Source: Sedimenticola thiotaurini (GTDB lineage Bacteria > Pseudomonadota > Gammaproteobacteria > Chromatiales > Chromatiaceae). From it: 44,255 nucleotides of DNA. The translations under genes and the position numbers were made by a program. Shown here piece by piece: positions 17,163-25,094 of the stretch; the first letter of the stretch is position 1, and the number at the start of each line of letters is the position of its first letter. The notes beneath the pieces are model-generated. The model was not told the DNA's origin. It was given only the letters and a program-made list of their open reading frames with translations, and did not search any database. The stretch spans positions 1 to 44,255 of the forward strand of contig DRKP01000044.1 in assembly GCA_011051715.1 (NCBI GenBank). The letters are read 5' to 3'.

Positions 17163-20100
17163 TCAGCTGCCCGGCACGGCGGAACGGGATGCCCGGTCGT
17201 CCCCGGCGGCGGCCACCACCTCCGCCGCCCGGGGATCGCCCCGGGTCAGCAGCCGGTACACCACCGGTACCAGCAGCAGGCTCACCAGGGTGGAGAACAG
17301 CAGGCCGGAGACGATGGTCACCGCCAGCGGCTGCAGCATCTCGGAACCCTCGCCCAGGGCCAGCGCCAGCGGCAGCATCCCCACCACGGTGGTGAGGGTG
17401 GTCATCAGGATCGGCCGGATGCGCAGGCGGGCGGCGGCGACGATGGCCCGCTCCAGCGGCCGGCCGCGCTGGCGCTCGATCTCGATGTATTCCACCAGCA
17501 CGATGGCGTTGTTGACCACGATTCCGGCCAGCATGATCATCCCCAGCCAGACCGGCATGGAGAGGGGCAGTCCGGTCAGCTGCAGACCGATGGCGACGCC
17601 GATGGCGGCGAACGGCACGGAGAGGATGATCACCAGCGGATTGCGCAGCGACTCGTACTGCACCGCCATCACCACGAACACCAGGAACAGGGCCAGCGCC
17701 AGCAGCTGGTAGCTCAGGTCGCGGCCGGCCTGCAGGGTCTCCAGGTTGCCGGCGTCGTAGAGGCTGTAGCCGCGTGGCAGCTCCAGCCCCTGCAGGCGGC
17801 TGTCGGCCGCCTGCAGCACCTCGCCCAGGGTCCGTTCGCCGGTGAGGGTGGCGCCGATCTCGACGAAACGCTGCTGGCGATCGCGCTGGATGGTGGCGGG
17901 CACCGAGCGGATCTCGACCCGGGCCAGGTCGGACAGACGGACCGCACGGGGCGGACTGGTGTTGCTGAACAGGATGATATTCTCCACGTCCCGTGGCGAG
18001 CGCAATTGGGCCGGGTCCAGCCGCAGCCGTACATCGATGGAGCGGTCCCCGTCGATGAAACGGGTGACGCTGCGCCCCTGCAGCGCCAGGCGCACCGCCC
18101 GCCCCACCTGCTCCACCGTCAGCCCGTAGCCGGCCGCCCGCTCCCGGTCGACCTGGATCGACAGCTCCTGCCCCCTGTTCTCGGCCGAATGCTGCAGGTT
18201 GGTGATGCCGGGCAATCCCCGCAGCCGCTCCACCACCCGGTCGGCGATCCGTTCCAGCACCGCCAGGTCAGGGCCCTTCACCCGCAGGGCGAAATCGTCG
18301 TCGCTGCGGTTGAAGCGGATGCCGCGCACGCCGACGCTGTACATGCGGATGCGGGCGCCGGCGATGCGCGCCCGGCCGATCTCCCGTTTCACCCGCGCGA
18401 TCCAGCTGCGGCTGTCCAGGTTGCCCCGTTGTGCCTTCGGTTTCAGCTGCACCTTGATGCTGGCGCGGTTGGGCGCCTCGTGCTGGGAGCGGCCGAAGAT
18501 GTGGCCGCCGACGGTGGTGAACAGGGTCTCCACCTCGGGCTGCCGAGCCAGGATCTCCTCCACCCGCCGGGTCAGCCGGTCCATGGCGGGGACGTTGATC
18601 CCCTGGTCGGCGGTGATGCTCACGTAGATGGTCCCCTCGTCCAGGTTGGGCAGGAAGATCTGGCGGCTGTCGAGAAAACGGGGCGCGGTCCAGGCGAGCC
18701 CGGCGAGGAACAGCAGCGGTACCAGCCAGCGCAGCCGCAGCAGGCCGTTGAGGAGCCAGCCGTAGCCCCGCTGCAGTCCGGCCATGGCGCCGTCGACCAG
18801 GCGCCGCAGCAGGCCCGGCCGGCCAACCGGGATCCGGCCGGCCAGGGCCGGCACCAGGGTCAGGGCCACCAGCATGGCGGCGACGATGGCGGCGGAGATG
18901 GTGAAGATCAGCTCCCGGAACAGCAGCCCGACCAGGCCGCTGACGAACAGGAACGGCAGCACCGCCGCCAGGTTGGTGGAGGTGGAGGCGACGATGGCGC
19001 TGTTCACCTCGGCGGCGGCCCGCAGCGGTGCCTGCTGCGGCGATTCACCCATGCGCTGGTGGCGGTAGATGTTCTCCAGCATGACGATGGTGCTGTCCAC
19101 CAGCATGCCGATACCCAGGGCCAGACCGCCCAGGGTCATGATATTGAGGCTGAGCCCGGCGATGTCCATCAGGATGAAGGTGACCAGGATGGCGATGGGG
19201 ATGGCGCTGCCGATCACCAGGGTACGGCGCAGGCTGCCGAGGAACAGGTAGACCACCAGCATCGCCAGCAGGCCGCCGCTGGCGGCGGCGTCGATGGCGT
19301 TGTTCAGGGACTGGCGCACATAGCGTGCCTGATCGTCCACCAGCCGGATGCGGATGTCATCCGGGATCAGTCCCTGCCGCTTAAGTTCCGCCAGCCGGGC
19401 GTCGACCCGGTCCACCACCTGGACGGTATTGGCCTGGGGCTGCTTCTGGATCGACAGCTTGACTCCGGGCAGACCATCGAGGCGCACGCTCAGCCGCTCC
19501 TCCTCGGCGCCGTCGATCACCCGTGCCACCTCGCCCAGCCGCAGTGGCGGCCGGCCGGCCTGCTCCTGCGCGGCCGGCAGCGGCAGCTCCATGATCTCGC
19601 GCACGCTGCGGAAGCGCCCGGCGGTCCGGCCGCTGATCTCGCCCCGGCGCATCAGCAGCCGGCCGGCCGGGGTATCCCTGTTGCCCGCCTCCAGGGCTTC
19701 GGCCAGGTCGAGGATGTCCAGCCCCAGGCCGGCCAGCCGCTCCTGGTCGGCCAGCACCTGGATCTCCCGCACCAGGCCGCCGCCCACCTCGGCGGCGGCG
19801 ACTCCGGGGAGATTGAGCAGCCACTTGCCCAGGTTGTAGTCGACCCAGCTGCGCAGCTCCACCGGGTTGCGCAGGGGCGAGCTGATCACGTATTCGGCCA
19901 CCGGCCGCTGGGAGGGGTCGCGCTTGTAGATGATGGGCGGTTCGATGCTCTCCGGCAGGAAGCGCTTGGCCCGGTCGAGCCTGGTGCTGGCGTCGCGCAG
20001 GGCCTGGTCGATGTCCTTGCCGTATTCGAACGAGAGGGAGACACCGCTGCGTCCCTCGCTGGTCTGGGACTCGACGTGGATGGCGTCCTCGGTGATCGCC

Positions 20101-20336
20101 AGCTGCTCCTCCAGCTGCCGGGTCACCTCGTCCTCCATGATGGTGGCCGGCACTCCCGGATCCAGTACCCGCACCCGGATGTCCGGGTAGATGATGTGGG
20201 GCAGCAGGTCGATGTTCAGCCGCTGCAGCGAGAACACCCCCAGCACCATCACCGCCAGGGTGATCATCACCACCCCCACCGGGTGGCGCACCGACCAGGC
20301 CGCCAGGCCGCCGCCGATGCTGTGTCCCGCCTTCAT
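17163..20336 (-). CDS. RND efflux permease (HAE-like)
   Basis: A 1057-residue inner-membrane proton-driven transporter of the AcrB/HAE superfamily, normal in length. The first membrane helix follows WSVRHPVGVVMITLAV. Two large periplasmic loops flank the central helices. The TM4 motif reads GMLVDSTIVMLENIYRH, with Asp414 kept but the next residue Ser where AcrB has a second Asp. The C-terminal half repeats the fold (MVLAGIVVNNAIVLVEYIE-like segment). The substrate is not predictable. The adaptor gene lies upstream on the same strand, separated by an unusual 177-base gap with its own palindrome and -10 element. No outer-membrane TolC-type channel gene is present. Confidence 0.94.
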   Translation of the reverse strand: MKAGHSIGGGLAAWSVRHPVGVVMITLAVMVLGVFSLQRLNIDLLPHIIYPDIRVRVLDPGVPATIMEDEVTRQLEEQLAITEDAIHVESQTSEGRSGVSLSFEYGKDIDQALRDASTRLDRAKRFLPESIEPPIIYKRDPSQRPVAEYVISSPLRNPVELRSWVDYNLGKWLLNLPGVAAAEVGGGLVREIQVLADQERLAGLGLDILDLAEALEAGNRDTPAGRLLMRRGEISGRTAGRFRSVREIMELPLPAAQEQAGRPPLRLGEVARVIDGAEEERLSVRLDGLPGVKLSIQKQPQANTVQVVDRVDARLAELKRQGLIPDDIRIRLVDDQARYVRQSLNNAIDAAASGGLLAMLVVYLFLGSLRRTLVIGSAIPIAILVTFILMDIAGLSLNIMTLGGLALGIGMLVDSTIVMLENIYRHQRMGESPQQAPLRAAAEVNSAIVASTSTNLAAVLPFLFVSGLVGLLFRELIFTISAAIVAAMLVALTLVPALAGRIPVGRPGLLRRLVDGAMAGLQRGYGWLLNGLLRLRWLVPLLFLAGLAWTAPRFLDSRQIFLPNLDEGTIYVSITADQGINVPAMDRLTRRVEEILARQPEVETLFTTVGGHIFGRSQHEAPNRASIKVQLKPKAQRGNLDSRSWIARVKREIGRARIAGARIRMYSVGVRGIRFNRSDDDFALRVKGPDLAVLERIADRVVERLRGLPGITNLQHSAENRGQELSIQVDRERAAGYGLTVEQVGRAVRLALQGRSVTRFIDGDRSIDVRLRLDPAQLRSPRDVENIILFSNTSPPRAVRLSDLARVEIRSVPATIQRDRQQRFVEIGATLTGERTLGEVLQAADSRLQGLELPRGYSLYDAGNLETLQAGRDLSYQLLALALFLVFVVMAVQYESLRNPLVIILSVPFAAIGVAIGLQLTGLPLSMPVWLGMIMLAGIVVNNAIVLVEYIEIERQRGRPLERAIVAAARLRIRPILMTTLTTVVGMLPLALALGEGSEMLQPLAVTIVSGLLFSTLVSLLLVPVVYRLLTRGDPRAAEVVAAAGDDRASRSAVPGS

Positions 20337-20437
20337 GCGACGCCGGTCCCCCGCGGCCGGACAGGCAATGGATTCAACAGGGTTGGGGCATCCTGTTGAT
20401 GTGCCTTGTCAGGTAGCCGGGGTGTTCTGATTCGATA

Positions 20438-20492
20438 CATGAGCTATAGGTGGCAACTCATTATATTGATTGGATAATCATCGCTCATGAGC
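20438..20492 (-). promoter_or_regulatory. Palindromic operator-like region ahead of the RND permease gene
   Basis: A perfect 10-base palindrome GCTCATGAGC (20483-20492) is partly repeated as CATGAGC at 20438-20444, giving an inverted CATGAGC/GCTCATG pair 38 bases apart. Between them a perfect -10 hexamer TATAAT reads on the minus strand (20460-20465). No good -35 is seen, which would suit activator dependence. It would allow the permease to be expressed apart from the adaptor. The region is visibly AT-rich against its surroundings. Confidence 0.35.
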
Positions 20493-20513
20493 CGTCTGTC
20501 CGTGGCCGTTGCC

Positions 20514-21641
20514 TCAGCCATTTTTCGGGGCCCCGGCCGGCGTCCCGTCGCCGTCATCTCCGCTCCGCGCCGTGTCGGGCGGGGGGCGGTCGACCGGTTC
20601 GACCCTGTTGCCGTCGGATAGGCCGAGGAATCCCCGGCTCACCACCCGGTCCCCGGGTTCGAGGCCGTCCAGGATCTCGATCCCGGAGCCGATCCGCAGG
20701 CCGCTCCGGACCGGTGTCCGCCGGACCCGGTCGTCCCGGTCCAGGCGGTAGACGTACTCGCCCCCGCGGTCGCGACGGACCGCCTCGAACGGCACCAGCA
20801 GCCGGGGCGCACGGGTGGTCTCCAGGGTGACCCGGGCGAACTGTCCGGCCCGGGCCCCGGCCGGTACCGGGTCGAGGGCGATCTCCACCGTGCCCTGACG
20901 GGTGACCGGGTCCAGTTCCGGGTGGATGCGCCGGATGTGCCCGGGGAAGCTGCGCCGGCCGAGGGCGTCGATGCGTACCTGCACCGGATCCCCCGGCTTC
21001 ACCCGGGGGAGCAGCAGTTCCGACAGGTCGATCTCGATCACCAGGGAGCGGGGATCGGTGAGGGTGAGCAGGTGGCTGTACTTGGAGGCCACGTCGCCCG
21101 GTTCCGCCTTGCGCTCGGCGATCACGCCGTCGAACGGGGCGGTGATGCGGGTGTGGCCGAGCCGGGTCTCCAGCAGCCGCTGCTCCGCCAGGGCGACGTC
21201 GAGGGCGTTGCGCGCCCGGGCCAGTTCGTCCTTGGAGGCGGCCTTTCGTTTCAACAGGTCCTGCACCCGTCTCAGGTTGACCCGGGCCAGGCGGGTATTG
21301 GCCTTCGCCTTGTCCAGCTCGGCGCTGAGCAGATCGTCGTTGATCTGCACCAGCAGCTGGCCGGCCGCGACCGGCTCACCCTCGTAGAAGGGCATCTTGG
21401 TGATCTCCCCCTCCTCCTGGTTGTGGATGCGCACCCGCCGCCGGGCGCGCAGGGTACCGGTGCGCTCCTGGCTGGTGGAGACCTCCCGTGGTGCGATGGT
21501 CACCGTCTCCACCAGGTGGGATGGCTGCCTGCGCGGGGTGCCGTTGTCCGGTGCCGCCGGCGGTGGTCGGCTGCAGCCGGCCAGCAGCAGGATCGGCAGC
21601 AGGGGGATCAGCAGGGGCCGCAGGCCGGGGCGTGTCGACAT
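20514..21641 (-). CDS. RND periplasmic adaptor lipoprotein (HlyD/AcrA family)
   Basis: A 375-residue membrane-fusion protein linking the RND permease to an outer-membrane channel. A lipoprotein signal (LLLAGC, lipidated Cys at about 22) anchors it in the inner membrane. A split biotinyl-lipoyl hairpin region follows (RVRIHNQEEGEI and APFDGVIAERKAEPGD), flanking an alpha-helical hairpin (about 105-160), then beta-barrel and membrane-proximal domains. The C-terminus (PDTARSGDDGDGTPAG) is low-complexity. It begins six bases after the S24-like gene, so those two are co-transcribed; the permease follows after 177 bases. Confidence 0.92.
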   Translation of the reverse strand: MSTRPGLRPLLIPLLPILLLAGCSRPPPAAPDNGTPRRQPSHLVETVTIAPREVSTSQERTGTLRARRRVRIHNQEEGEITKMPFYEGEPVAAGQLLVQINDDLLSAELDKAKANTRLARVNLRRVQDLLKRKAASKDELARARNALDVALAEQRLLETRLGHTRITAPFDGVIAERKAEPGDVASKYSHLLTLTDPRSLVIEIDLSELLLPRVKPGDPVQVRIDALGRRSFPGHIRRIHPELDPVTRQGTVEIALDPVPAGARAGQFARVTLETTRAPRLLVPFEAVRRDRGGEYVYRLDRDDRVRRTPVRSGLRIGSGIEILDGLEPGDRVVSRGFLGLSDGNRVEPVDRPPPDTARSGDDGDGTPAGAPKNG

Positions 21642-21647
21642 CGACGG

Positions 21648-21992
21648 CTACTGCAGCGCCACGCCGTTGTTGGGTTCATAGGGCTTGTAGTGCTTGATCC
21701 GGCGCTTGACGTTGCGCTGCACCACCACCCCCTCGATCTCGTACTCGCCCTCGGTCAGGGGCAGGTCGGGATAGGCGTCGTTCTCCGCCACCAGCCGCGC
21801 GCTGCCATCGGCATCCTTCTCGAAACGCCGGAACCAGCGGTCGTTGTGCGCCTTGATCACCACGTAGGCACCGCTGGCACAGACGCGGGAGGGCTCGAGC
21901 ACGATGACACAGCCACGGGGGAACTCCGGTTCCATGCTGTCGTCCAGCACCTGCAGCGGGTAGAGTTCGTTGTAACTGCAATCCTGGGTCAT
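21648..21992 (-). CDS. Short S24/LexA-fold Ser-Lys protein
   Basis: A 114-residue protein matching the C-terminal catalytic core of S24 (LexA, UmuD, phage repressor) proteins. The candidate nucleophile is Ser19 in LDDSMEPEF and the general base Lys47 in YVVIKAHN, followed by a beta-rich tail (RRFEKDADG, EGVVVQRNVKRR). No DNA-binding domain is present, unlike LexA. It may be a processing peptidase or a ligand-sensing relic. The start is ATG 21990-21992 with GGGAG 7-11 bases upstream; an in-frame upstream ATG (22071-22073) gives a non-family N-terminus. It is first in the minus-strand unit with the RND adaptor and divergent from the ATM1-type transporter gene. Confidence 0.82.
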   Translation of the reverse strand: MTQDCSYNELYPLQVLDDSMEPEFPRGCVIVLEPSRVCASGAYVVIKAHNDRWFRRFEKDADGSARLVAENDAYPDLPLTEGEYEIEGVVVQRNVKRRIKHYKPYEPNNGVALQ

Positions 21993-22141
21993 GGTTGGAC
22001 TCCCGATACTGAAAACCACCGGCGGGATCGGTGGACGTCGCCGCGCCCGGTCCCCTGCAGCGACGAACCCCACGCGGCCAGCGTTTTTTATCCGCCGGTT
22101 TACTATAGAATCCCGATCGATGAACAGGTTCCAATTCTAGC

Positions 22142-23947
22142 ATGGCCCATTACGTCCAGGCCCGCTCCAGACCACACAGCGACCGCCGCGACTGGTACAA
22201 CCTCCGCCGCATGATCCCCTTTCTCCGGGTCTACCGGGGACGGGCCCTGTTCGCCCTGGTCTGCCTGGTGCTGGCCAAGCTGGCCAATGTCGGCATCCCG
22301 CTGGTGCTGAAGCAGATCGTCGACGTGATGGATGCGGCCGGCCGCGCCGTGCTGGTGCTGCCGGTGGCCCTGCTGCTCGGCTACGGCGCCCTGCGGCTGG
22401 CCAGTTCCCTGTTCAACGAACTGCGCGACGTGGTGTTCGCCCGCGTCCGTTTCCATGCCATGCGCCGGCTCTCCACCCGGGTGCTGCACCATCTGCACCA
22501 GCTGTCGCTGCGGTTTCACCTGGAGCGCAGGACCGGTGCCATCAGCCGCGACCTGGAGCGCGGCACCCGCAGCGTCAGCGCCATCCTCAACTACCTGGTG
22601 TTCAGCATCCTGCCCATGCTGGTGGAGTTCTCGCTGGTGGCGGTGGTGCTGCTGACCCAGTACGACCCGGTGTTCACCCTGGTCACCTTCGCCACGGTGG
22701 CGGTCTATATCGGTTTCACCTTCCTGGTCACCGAGTGGCGCATGGATCACCGTCACGCCATGAACCGGCTGGAGTCGGAGGCCAACGGCCAGGCCCTGGA
22801 CAGCCTGATCAACTACGAGACAGTGAAGTACTTCGGCAACGAGGGGCTGGAGCTGGAGCGCTTCGACCGCACCCTGGGGGAGTGGGAGGGGACGGCGGTG
22901 AAGAGCCAGACCTCCATGTCCCTGCTCAACTTCGGCCAGGGGGCGATCATCGCCGTGGGGGTGACGCTGATCATGCTCTTCGCCGCCCACGGGGTGGTGG
23001 AGGGGGAGATGAGCCTGGGCGACCTGGTGCTGGTCAACGCCTTCCTGCTGCAGCTGTTCATCCCGCTCAACTTTCTCGGCATGGTCTATCGCCAGATCAA
23101 ATATTCCCTGGCCGATATGGACCTGATCTTCAAACTGCTGGACCGGGAACCGGAGATCCGCGACCGGGACGGCGCCCGGCCGCTGCAGCTGCAGCGGGGA
23201 GCGGTGCGCTTCGAGCAGGTGGATTTCGCCTACCAGCCGGACCGGCCCATCCTGCACCAGGTCGACTTCGCCATCGGGCCGGGGGAGAAGGTGGCGGTGG
23301 TGGGTCACAGCGGCGCCGGCAAGTCGACCCTGTCGCGGCTGCTGTTCCGCTTCTACGACGTCACCGGCGGACGGGTGCTGATCGACGGTCAGGACGTGCG
23401 CGACGTCACCCAGGAGAGCCTGCGCCGGGTCATCGGCATCGTCCCCCAGGACACCGTGCTGTTCAACGACACCATCTACTACAACATCCTCTACGGCCGT
23501 CCCGACGCCGCCAGGGAGGAGGTGGAACAGGCCGCCGCCATGGCCCATATCCGTGACTTCATCGAGTCCCTGCCCCAGGGCTGGGACACCCTGGTGGGGG
23601 AGCGCGGGCTGAAGCTCTCCGGCGGTGAGAAACAGCGCGTCGCCATCGCCCGGGCGATCCTCAAGCGGCCGCGCATCCTGGTGTTCGACGAGGCCACCTC
23701 GTCCCTGGACAGCCATACCGAGCAGGCGATCCTGGAGACCCTGGGAGAGGTGGCGGAGAACCATACCACCCTGGTGATCGCCCACCGTCTCTCCACTGTG
23801 GTCGACGCCCACCGCATCCTGGTGATGGAGCAGGGACGCATCGTCGAGCAGGGCAGCCACCGGCAGCTGCTGCAGCGTCGCGGGGTCTACCAGGCCATGT
23901 GGCGGCTGCAGCAGCAGGAGCGCCAGGTGCTCGAGGCCGGCGCATGA
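22142..23947 (+). CDS. ATM1/HMT1-type ABC exporter (fused permease-ATPase)
   Basis: A 601-residue half-transporter acting as a homodimer in the inner membrane. Residues about 30-310 form the six-helix domain and about 340-590 the ATPase domain with Walker A GHSGAGKST, signature LSGGEKQRVAIARA, Walker B ILVFDEATSSLD and the switch histidine in IAHRLST. The sequence NYETVKYFGNEGLELERFD is characteristic of the mitochondrial ATM1 and heavy-metal tolerance group, whose bacterial members export glutathione-linked metals or sulfur species. No clear ribosome-binding site precedes the ATG; internal Met24 is an alternative start. TATAGAAT at 22104-22111 may be the -10. The stop overlaps the cca start (ATGA). 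Confidence 0.93.
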   Translation: MAHYVQARSRPHSDRRDWYNLRRMIPFLRVYRGRALFALVCLVLAKLANVGIPLVLKQIVDVMDAAGRAVLVLPVALLLGYGALRLASSLFNELRDVVFARVRFHAMRRLSTRVLHHLHQLSLRFHLERRTGAISRDLERGTRSVSAILNYLVFSILPMLVEFSLVAVVLLTQYDPVFTLVTFATVAVYIGFTFLVTEWRMDHRHAMNRLESEANGQALDSLINYETVKYFGNEGLELERFDRTLGEWEGTAVKSQTSMSLLNFGQGAIIAVGVTLIMLFAAHGVVEGEMSLGDLVLVNAFLLQLFIPLNFLGMVYRQIKYSLADMDLIFKLLDREPEIRDRDGARPLQLQRGAVRFEQVDFAYQPDRPILHQVDFAIGPGEKVAVVGHSGAGKSTLSRLLFRFYDVTGGRVLIDGQDVRDVTQESLRRVIGIVPQDTVLFNDTIYYNILYGRPDAAREEVEQAAAMAHIRDFIESLPQGWDTLVGERGLKLSGGEKQRVAIARAILKRPRILVFDEATSSLDSHTEQAILETLGEVAENHTTLVIAHRLSTVVDAHRILVMEQGRIVEQGSHRQLLQRRGVYQAMWRLQQQERQVLEAGA

Positions 23948-25086
23948 AGATCTACCTGGTTGGTGGCGCGGTGCGGGACCGGCTGCTGGATCTGCCGGTG
24001 CGGGACCGGGACTGGGTGGTGGTGGGTGCCACCGAGCAGGAGATGCTGGATCTCGGCTTCCGCCGCGCCGACGCCGAGTTCCCGGTCTTTCTCCATCCCG
24101 AGACCGGTGAGGAGTACGCCCTCGCCCGGCGCGAGGTGAAGACCGGTCCCGGCTACAAGGGGTTCGCGGTGGATGCCGGTCCCGACGTGACCCTGGAGGA
24201 GGACCTGGTGCGCCGGGATCTCACCATCAACGCCCTGGCGGAGGATGGAGAGGGGAGGGTGATCGATCTGTTCGACGGCCGCGAGGATCTGGACCAGGGA
24301 CTGCTGCGGCACATCTCCCCCGCCTTCGTCGAGGATCCGGTGCGACTGCTGCGCATCGCCCGCTTCGCCGCCCGCCTCGGCCGCTGGGGCTTCCGCGTGG
24401 CCCACGGCACCCATCGCCTGCTGCAGCGCATGGCGGCCTCCGACGAGCTGGCGGCGCTGCGGCCGGAGCGGTTGTGGCTGGAGATGAAATGGTCCCTGGC
24501 CGAAGATCAGCCGTGGCGTTTCTTCCAGGTGCTGCAGCGCTGCGGTGCCCTGGAACGGCTGATCCCGGAACTGGCCGGGGTGATGGACGACGTCGCCGGC
24601 CATGGCGGGCGGGACGACGGCACCGTGCTGGCCGCGCTGGAGCGGGTGGCTGCGGCCACCACCGCGCCCGAGGCCCGCTTCGCGGTCGCCTTTCATGATG
24701 CGGCCCTGGAAGCCGGCGATCCGGCGGCGTTGCTGCACCGTTTGCGCGCCGAGCGCGACTATTCCGAGCTGCTGCTGCGGCTGCTGGCACTGGGGCCCTG
24801 CTGCAGGGCGGCAGCGGCCGGTGATGCCCGGGCCCTGCTGGAACTGCTCGAGCGCGGACGCGCGCGTCAGCAGCCGCGGGGCTTCTCCCTCCTGATCGAA
24901 GCCTGCATGGCCCTGCATCCGAGATCGGCCGGTCCCCTGCGGGAGGCGGTGGAGCGGGCACAGCGGGTACTGGAGGAGGTGACCCCGGCCCTGCTGCAGC
25001 GCGAAGGACTGACCGGCAGGGCACTGGGGGAGGCCCTGCGGCAGCGCCGGCTCGAGCGGCTCCAATCCTGGCCGGATTCCGTATAA
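23944..25086 (+). CDS. cca: CCA-adding tRNA nucleotidyltransferase
   Basis: A 380-residue class II enzyme that adds or repairs the 3' CCA end of tRNA. The nucleotidyltransferase core begins at once with VGGAVRDRLLDLPVRDRDWV, including the catalytic DxD, and continues with RRDLTINALAED and RLLRIARFAARLG. In E. coli the C-terminal part is an HD phosphohydrolase domain; here the matching region (about 215-290) reads HGGRDDGT...FHDAALEAGD, keeping one His-Asp but not the other expected metal ligands, so that activity is probably lost. The total is about 30 residues shorter than the E. coli enzyme. The start overlaps the ABC exporter stop by four bases. Confidence 0.94.
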   Translation: MKIYLVGGAVRDRLLDLPVRDRDWVVVGATEQEMLDLGFRRADAEFPVFLHPETGEEYALARREVKTGPGYKGFAVDAGPDVTLEEDLVRRDLTINALAEDGEGRVIDLFDGREDLDQGLLRHISPAFVEDPVRLLRIARFAARLGRWGFRVAHGTHRLLQRMAASDELAALRPERLWLEMKWSLAEDQPWRFFQVLQRCGALERLIPELAGVMDDVAGHGGRDDGTVLAALERVAAATTAPEARFAVAFHDAALEAGDPAALLHRLRAERDYSELLLRLLALGPCCRAAAAGDARALLELLERGRARQQPRGFSLLIEACMALHPRSAGPLREAVERAQRVLEEVTPALLQREGLTGRALGEALRQRRLERLQSWPDSV

Positions 25087-25094
25087 TCAAGCAG

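Noticed and set aside
22122-22131. LexA-like GAAC-N2-GTTC between the S24-like gene and the ABC exporter gene
   Set aside because: The spacing fits neither the gammaproteobacterial CTGT-N8-ACAG box nor longer GAAC/GTTC boxes, and the centre is not symmetric.
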